Source: Bretschneidera sinensis (Eukaryota; Streptophyta; Magnoliopsida; Brassicales; Akaniaceae). Taken from it: 64,000 nt of DNA. Within the stretch, counting starts at the first letter, position 1. Each line of letters opens with the position of its first letter. Made by a program: the position numbers and the translations under genes. Below the pieces are notes generated by a model, which worked only from the letters and a program-made list of their open reading frames with translations, had not been told where the DNA came from and did no database searches. Shown piece after piece: positions 57,450-64,000 of this stretch. Where the stretch lies: assembly GCA_023935145.1 (NCBI GenBank), contig CM043698.1, forward strand, positions 19,285,001-19,349,000, in the 5' to 3' direction.

Positions 57450-59408
57450 TGTCCACAACCTGAAATATTTAAAAAATGAGGAGCGAGTTTCACAAGCTCA
57501 GTGAATTAAATTTAGAAGTACTCGATTTGTATACTTCTAGTTATATTCAATTATTTATCATTCTCTTTATAAATAAATCGTCAAGCTATCATCTTTCAAT
57601 AAATATATCTCATATACCAATCATATCAGTTTTCTTCTCATATATTTTAGAGAATTAAGATTTTCAATACACTATCATTATTTACCTCATCATAAGGTTC
57701 ACATCATACAAACAATCAATTATATAATTCTTTATCATGTCATCCTTTCAATTTCTTTATTATCAAAGTTGTCTCACTATGAGACTCATTTGTCTATCAA
57801 TCATTTCACAATCAAACTGATGTTTTAGTATCTCAGCCAAACAATAATAAATATTCAATAAAATAAATGCATGAATTTAAATTATCTTTATTTCTTTTTC
57901 ATCAGATCATTTCATACTATCATGTGAGAACATCTTCCAATATGTCGACATGTTTCAGCCAGACCAGCTGCTTTCCTGGTCTTCTCAGCCAAACCAACTG
58001 CCTTCTTGATTTTTTATTTTTTTATGCATATGAACAACAACATTCAATCAAACATATATCAAAGCATTCAATTCAACTATTTCTTTCTCAAAATTATTAT
58101 TTTATCATATACATATTAAATTGTCTTCTCATATATCATATCAATTTGTCAATCACATCTTTCAAGAATTTCATATATCTTTTCAACATATTTTTCATTA
58201 ATTCATCCTTTTAAAAATATAACTTCTCATATAATTAATTTTCAATATATCATTTAATCCTTAATTAATCAATTTTCTTATATTAAAAAAATACATCATC
58301 CAATCATTATTATTCCACAATTAATTCAAATATCATCAATTCTTATTTTATATTTGTATTGATTACTAAAATTAAATCTAACTCACCAAGTAGCATGTAG
58401 CAATTTTTCGAGATTGTTGATCACCAATCCCTAACCATAAAATTTCTTTAATATTACTATTTCATAACTTAAATCAAACAATATAATTATCTAGTTATCA
58501 GTTTTATTGAAAATTTTCTCACAATTAAAATGAACTCTCGATATTGAAATTAGATAATTGTAATTATTATTCTTTTCCAAACAAAGAATTGACAAATCAA
58601 CGAAGTCTTTGAACTTCAGAGACAATTTATAGAATTGTAACTGATTTCTTTCTACTATATATTATTTAGTTAATATAAATTATAAATTTGTGTGAACTTC
58701 ATATGAAGTTCACATGTCTTTACCGCTTCACCATTTCACCCTTTTTTTAATTATCTATTGCTTAATTAATATTAAATTATAATTTTGTGTGAATTTCATT
58801 TGAAGTTCACATGGCTTCACCTTTTTTTTATATATTTTTAATTAATTAATATTTTATATTACAAAAAATATATAAAAATCTTCCTTAACCAAATTCTTTA
58901 CGTAACTTCACTTCACCGTTTTTTCTTTTTTTTTTATCATTTACAAATTTACATTTTTTCCATCCATTATTTACGATTTTTATATCTTTTTCAAATTATA
59001 GTTTTGCCACTTGTTATTTACAATTCTGCCATTCCATATTTACAGTTTTACAATTTTGTCATTCTCCTTTAAAAATCAAATTTTTTTCATCCTTTCTTTC
59101 TTCCAAAAATTTCATAAAAATTATAGTGAAATCATAAAAAATTATATTTTCTTCCATCAAATTTTTTATTATTTTTCTCAACCTTATTCCACATTTTCTT
59201 CAAAATTCGTTTATTTCAACTTCAAATTTCGTAGTTTTCAGTACTTTCTTCTTCAAAAAATTTTAAATCTTTTCAAAAAAATTATCAATATCATCTTTCA
59301 AATATTATTTCAAATCAATACTAAATCTTTCATCTATTGATTATTTAATTCAAAGTAATATATGTAAAATTACTTCTTTACCTTTATTTTATGAACATGG
59401 ATATTACA
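57450..59408 (-). mobile_element. Inverted, truncated LTR fragment (segment copy 2)
   Basis: Same LTR family as 61329-63211 and same fragment as 31757-33504: its right end at 59408 reads TGTAATATCCATGTTCATAA on the minus strand. Leftward, similarity to the full LTR can be followed to about 57450 (AACCTGAAATATTTAAAAAA versus the LTR's CCTAAAATCATTTAACATTG), slightly further than in copy 1. Non-coding. Confidence 0.72.
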
Positions 59409-59959
59409 GTAAGTTTATGTTTGCACCTCGTGCCACTCATTTTGTTGTTGTTCTTCGCATCATTCGGTTTGTCAAAGGTACTTTGTTTCATGGCTTGCAT
59501 TTCTCCTCATAGTCTTCTCTTGAGTTACATAACTATTCTGATGCTGATTGGGCTGGGGAACCTACTGATCGACGTTCTACCACTAGTTTCTGTTTCTTCA
59601 TGGGTGACTCATTTATTTCCTGACACAACAAGATACAAACTCTTACTTCTAGATCTATTACAGAGTCAAAATATCGAGCCATTACTGATACTGTTGCTAA
59701 AATTCTTTGGCTTTGTTGGTCACTTTAGGATATGGGCGTTACGCATTCTGCTGTCATTGTTATTTATTGCGATAATCAGATTGCCATAACTATTGTTCAT
59801 AATGATGTTTTTCACGAACAGACTAAACACATTGAGAATGATTGCCATTTTGTTCATCAACATATCAACCGTGGTATCATTCACCTTGTTTCTGTTCGCT
59901 TTGCTGCTCAAATTGTTAATATCTCCACTAAAGCTCAGTTACCTGACCATTTTTATTAG
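59409..59959 (+). pseudogene. Copia reverse transcriptase end and RNase H remnant, segment copy 2
   Basis: Parallels 33505-34055 base for base with scattered differences: VSKFMFAPRATHFVVVL-type start, ITILMLIGLG frame overlap, YCDNQIAITIVHNDVFHEQT, KHIENDCHFVHQHINRG and NISTKAQLPDHFY. Stops interrupt the frame at similar but not all identical positions, showing independent decay after duplication. Confidence 0.8.
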
Positions 59960-60013
59960 TTAGTTGGTAAACTCAAGTTGGCTTGCACTTTACCACCTTG
60001 AGTTTAAGAGGGG

Positions 60014-60166
60014 TATTAGAATATATATATTAGATTGCTTGTCTAATTAGGTTTTAATTACTTGCCTATTTTACACTTACTATATATGGCTCTCTATACC
60101 ACTATATATACTGCAATATATTTATAAATCAAAATATACTGAATATAATTCTTGTCTTTCAAAACA
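60014..60166 (+). repeat. Right copia LTR, segment copy 2
   Basis: Counterpart of 34110-34260; the first bases TATTAGAATATATA carry a G-to-A change in the terminal TG. Ends CTTTCAAAACA. The following flank (60167-60332) also matches copy 1. Confidence 0.75.
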
Positions 60167-60332
60167 CTAGTTCTCTGTTGTTTTTTTAACAAATTTGATT
60201 TTTAGTTCTAATAAGTTCACAACTTTAATTAGAGCAACCTTGATATTTTAGTATTGTAACATGTAAATTCTGTCTAATAAATACGATCAAGAAAATGAAA
60301 ATGTAAAATTTTAAAATACCAACAAAGCAAAT

Positions 60333-60818
60333 TGTTGATGCCATAAATCTGCTGCTGAGCTGGAGGTCAAATATTCAGCGGTCTGAACAAAGAAAGAGAG
60401 GTGAAATAAATGGTCGTAGGAGAAAAAGGGGGTAGTGCCTCCGAGGACTCTTCCATGCCAATGTCAGTGCAATGATTTTGGGAAAATGGAGAGTTGAGAT
60501 ACTAGTGTTCTTAGTGATAAGCTTGAATTTGAAGATGGGATTAGATTTACATACCTTGGGCCTTTTATAATGGTTCAAGGGTGAGTTGACCACGTGCTCG
60601 AGATGGCAAGATCCCTAAGATCCTGCTTCTCCGGTGAAGGGTCTTGTCACGTGTTCAGGGACAGCTCAATTCCTGAAATTATGCTTATACTTTGGCGTGT
60701 GAGGAGTTTGTGAATGACGATGGCTTCATTACTTGCTCGTCCACATGTTATCCGGTTATTGGAGGGGAATTGTTCATATGTCATCAGCTTATTGGAGAGT
60801 GAATTATTAGTTGTATCA
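60333..60818. repeat. 5' LTR of the small LTR element
   Basis: TGTTGATGCCATAAATCTGC to ATTAGTTGTATCA, 486 bp. Uninterrupted, it shows what the 3' LTR looked like before the solo-LTR insertion (AGCGGTCTGAACAAA across the site). Confidence 0.92.
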
Positions 60819-60872
60819 GAGGCCCTTCACTCCCTTAAGTTCATTTATGTGCTTTGAGGAAGTATAGTAGAG

Positions 60873-61276
60873 ATTGGCCTTGGAGACATTGGGCCGAGCG
60901 TTTGAGAAGCAGTAAAGATGCTCGGCCTTGGAGATGTTGGACCAAGCATTTGAGTAGTAATCAATATGCTCGGCTTTGGAGACAATTGACTGAGTGTTTG
61001 AGCAGCAGCCAATATGCCCAGCCTTAGAGATATTGGATCAAACATTTGAGTAGCAGCCAATATGCTCGGCCTTGGAGATGTTGGACCGAACATTTGAGCA
61101 ACAGTCAATATGCTCGGCCTTCAAGACCATTGACCGAGCATTTGAGAAATAGTTAATATGCTCGGCCTTGGAGATGTTGGACTGAGCATTTGAGAAACAA
61201 TCAATATGCTCGGCCTTGGAGACGTTGGACCGAGCATTTGAGCAGCAGTCAATACACTCGGCCTTGGAGACTAATC
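60873..61276. repeat. 48 bp minisatellite, eight units plus a partial
   Basis: The unit start CTCGGCCTTGGAGA recurs at 60873, 60921, 60969, 61017, 61065, 61113, 61161, 61209 and 61257, exactly 48 bp apart, with unit text continuing GTTGGACCGAGCATTTGAGC and AGCAGTCAATATG. Being 16 codons long, it stays open across several units on the minus strand (repeated QMLGPTSPRPSI phrase), but I do not call a gene. Confidence 0.95.
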
Positions 61277-63642
61277 TGTTGATGCCACAAATCTGCTGCT
61301 GAGCTGGAGGTCAAATATTCAGCAGTCTTGTAATACCCGTATTCGTAAAGAAAGGGTAAAAAAGTAATTTAATAAATATGAAAGATTTAATTTTTATAAA
61401 ACAATTCTTAAAAAAAACAGTTGTGGCAACACCTAGAGTCCAAATGTTGCCAAAGAAATTTGCAACTCTTGCATATTGCACAACAAGAAAGCGGTGACAG
61501 TGCCGCGTAAAAATTTTATTATATATATTGAATTGTTTTATTAGTTTTACCAAATCTTGTTTGGTTTTCTTCAATCTCAAATCTAAACTACTATATTTCT
61601 TTAAACACTTGGGAACCGAAAGAAAGATTGAAAGAGTAAAATTTTGAAAAGTTTTACGGAAGAATTTTATAGAGAGTCATGAGAAGCTTTAAGAAAAACA
61701 GAAGGTAATAACGTGAAGTTTATTTTTGAAATTTAGCATATATGAAATTTCCCAGAATTCAATGTGGGAATTTTCAAAGGGTGTGAATTATGAATGAATT
61801 GAAGAATAAATTAGAAATTTTAACATAAATATTATGTCAGGTGTTGACGATTAGCAACCAGGGGAAATCGTTGAGAAGAGTAGGAAAAGCAAGGAGGTGA
61901 TCCACGGGTAGCTCTAAGTGCTACGTGGTGAGTTATATTTACTTTAAGTAATCAAGATAAATATGAAATATATACTGATAATATTTGAATAAATTATTAA
62001 CCTATGATTTGATGATAGATGAAAGTTGTTTGATGGGTATGATAGGTATAACTGATATGTGGAAAGTTTTTATATGAGAAGTAATATTATTAGAATAGTG
62101 AGTCGATTTAATAATAAATGTGATAAGTGAAATTCTTGACGAACTATGGATGATAAATTGGTATGATATATGAGGAGAAGAATTTAGTGAAACTGATCAA
62201 ATAATAATTTAAGAAAAAGCAGGATAGCTCAATTGAATGTCTGAATACATGCTTGTTTTTGTATTATTGTTCATATGCATATTTCATATCATTGTTCATA
62301 TGCATATGCATGAAATAAAAGAATTGGGAGGGGGCCAGTCTAAATGAAAAATCGGGACAGTCGGTATATGCTGGAAATAAAAGAACCGGGAGAGCAGCCG
62401 GTTTAAATAAAATAAAAGAACCGGGAAGGCAGCCGGTCTAAGATAAAAACATGTTGACATGTGAGAAGACGTTCCCTAATAATAATTCATGCATTGCATA
62501 TGTTTTAAATATTGATTGTATTACTGAAATGATGAAGTGTTGTTTGTTATTGTAAATTATTTATAGATGAATGAGTCTCACAAAGAGACATTTATGGTAA
62601 AAAAGAAACATGGAAGTATAATATGATAAGAACTATCTAAATGGTAGACTATATGCTGTGAACATCATAACAAGGTAATTATAAGATAATTGAAGGTCTT
62701 AAGATGAACAAATAAATAAAGAAGAAGAGATTGATAAAGAATGGGGCTTATGATATGTGTAGTGATAGTAGAATGTTATTATCAAGTTATATGAAATACA
62801 AATGATTAAATATTAAAAGACTATTTATACAAATTGAATACTTATAGTAAATTTAATTCACTGAGCTTGTGAAGCTCATCTCTCAATGTTAAATGATTTT
62901 AGGCAGCAGGCATGACAGATAGTTGGTGAGATGAGATTCAGACGGATTCATTATCTGTAAGCCACATGATCCACATCCTCAGACTAATAAGAAAAAAAAA
63001 TTTGTAAATATTCATGTATATTATGTTGTATACAATGTTTAAGTTGAGATCTGAATGATGTATCTCCCGTGTTAAGGGTTGAGGATTGATGCAAATACTT
63101 GCAGTTGGTATATTTTTTATTGTTGCATATATGTGTCGTGCTGGGATTTTCAAAATATGATGACACCGTCTCGGGGGTAGCCAACCCTGTTAAGGGGTAA
63201 GGGTCGTTACAGGTCTGCACAAATAAAAAGAGGTGAACTAAAGGGTCGCCAGAGAAGAGGGGGGTGCTGCCTCCGAGGAATCTCCGATGCCAATGTCAGT
63301 GCAAGATTTTTGGGAAAATGGAGAGTTGGGATACTAATATTCTTAGTGAATTTGAAGATGAGATTAGATTCACATACCTTGAGCCTTTTATAGTGGTTCA
63401 GGGGCGAGTTGACCATGTACTCGAGATGGCGCGATCCCTGACATCCCGCTTATTCGGCAAAGGGTCTTGTCGCATGTTCAGAGACGGCTCAATCCCTGAA
63501 ATCATTATTACACTTTGGCTTGTGAAAAGTTTGTGAATGACAATGGTTTCGTCACATGCTCGTCCACGTGTCGTCTGATTATTGGAGGGGAGTTGTCCAT
63601 GTGTCATCAGCTTATTGGAGAATGAATTATTGGCTGTATCAC
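61277..63642. repeat. 3' LTR of the small LTR element, interrupted
   Basis: 61277-61328 and 63212-63642 together match the 5' LTR. The interruption is the solo LTR. The right end GGCTGTATCA abuts the CAAAT target duplication. Confidence 0.9.
61329..63211 (+). mobile_element. Solo LTR (1,883 bp) nested in the 3' LTR
   Basis: Begins TGTAATACCCGTATTCG and ends GGGTAAGGGTCGTTACA (TG..CA). The flanks are AGTCT (61324-61328) and GGTCT (63212-63216), a 5 bp target duplication with one later change; the intact 5' LTR reads GGTCT here. There is no internal domain or second LTR, so it is a solo LTR left by recombination. Inside, an AAAGAACCGGGA.GGCAGCCGGT phrase repeats three times near 62320-62445. 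The LTR length suggests a Ty3/gypsy-type parent, but this is a guess. Related fragments lie at 31757-33504 and 57450-59408 in the opposite orientation. Confidence 0.85.
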
Positions 63643-64000
63643 AAATGAAGATTTTTTTTTCTTCTAAATTTTAGAGAGATTAACGTTATTTTTTTAATTG
63701 AATAATATGAACTTTTATAGGACTTGATTGAGAGCCAACAATGATATTTGAGAAAATTCAATTTTTCATCATTCAACTATGCAGGGGGCGGAATTTAATA
63801 AAAAAAACAGGTGAGGTCATGACCCCCACAAAGTTTTGAATTTTTCTTTTAAATATTATATTAATTTTAAATTATAAAATAATAAAATATAAAATCTTAT
63901 ATACGTGTCTTCAAAGTAAACATAACGTATTCGAATTTCCACTATTTTCTTGATCAATTTGACCCATTCTCTCACCAATTTCTTGCTCATTTTTTTTTTC
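63643..64000. repeat. Continuation of the duplicated segment (copy 2)
   Basis: CAAATGAAGATT... matches 34421 onward: GAGAGATTAACGTTATTTTT, GGGGGCGGAATT, AAAGTTTTGAATTTTT, GTGTCTTCAAAGTAAA and CAATTTGACCCATTCTCTCA. Relative to this copy, copy 1 lacks about 70 bp after AATAATATG and about 30 bp around the GTCATGACCCCC phrase. The duplication continues past the window edge. Confidence 0.85.

Larger units (their letters stand above)
60333..63642. mobile_element. Small non-coding LTR element (TRIM/LARD-like) with TSD CAAAT and nested solo LTR
   Basis: LTRs of 486 bp (60333-60818) and about 478 bp (61277-61328 plus 63212-63642) start TGTTGATGCC and end TGTATCA. Perfect 5 bp target duplications CAAAT flank the element (60328-60332, 63643-63647), and the paralogous segment at 34421-34425 keeps the empty site with one CAAAT. 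The interior is only about 458 bp and consists mostly of a 48 bp tandem repeat. No Gag or Pol is seen, so it must have been mobilised in trans. TATCAGAG at the end of the 5' LTR overlaps what would be a primer-binding site; no clear polypurine tract is visible. Confidence 0.9.

Overview
The window is AT-rich nuclear DNA of a flowering plant, most likely a eudicot. The evidence is spliced genes with GT-AG introns, a plant-type endomembrane cyclophilin, a plant nodulin-like/NFD4-type transporter, a clade-typical plant PP2C, a plant GH10 xylanase N-terminus, and abundant Ty1/copia and LTR-type remnants. No bacterial or organellar features are present. I cannot name the species.

Layout: 0.4-1.75 kb holds a broken PP2C phosphatase gene. 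2.2-15.1 kb is a repeat block: two copies of a ~370 bp MITE-like element in opposite orientation enclose a six-copy tandem array of ~1.1 kb units (2.83-8.69 kb), a palindromic ~97 bp satellite with local four-unit higher-order structure (8.69-12.56 kb), a very short SINE with a perfect 12 bp target duplication, and a ~282 bp tandem duplication. 15.6-19.7 kb carries minus-strand fragments of two unrelated genes: the 3' part of an aldo-keto reductase, and an exon resembling a plant RNA-helicase-like gene. 22.6-26.4 kb is an apparently intact seven-exon cyclophilin (CYP21-1 type, 224 aa, minus strand). 39.2-42.8 kb is an apparently intact three-exon MFS/nodulin-like transporter (565 aa, plus strand). 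These two are the only genes here that look functional. From memory, their relatives are neighbours on Arabidopsis chromosome 4, which would be ancestral microsynteny.

The rest is mainly retrotransposon history. A decayed copia element (30.3-34.3 kb) is interrupted by an LTR of another family. A degenerate copia (44.2-48.7 kb) has lost the catalytic YVDD segment of its reverse transcriptase. A copia of about 6.4 kb on the minus strand (49.84-56.26 kb, TSD CCAAT) lies inside a GH10 xylanase pseudogene (49.28-57.21 kb) that has an in-frame stop and no catalytic domain in the window. From 57.45 kb to the window end is a second copy of the 31.75-34.7 kb segment. Into it a small non-coding LTR element (60.333-63.642 kb, TSD CAAAT) has inserted; its interior is a 48 bp tandem repeat, and its own 3' LTR is split by a 1,883 bp solo LTR. 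The first segment copy preserves the empty site.

I found no operon-like or defence-like novel system. The most unusual structures are the two abutting tandem arrays, the 91 bp SINE, and the three-level nested LTR insertion with its empty-site control.
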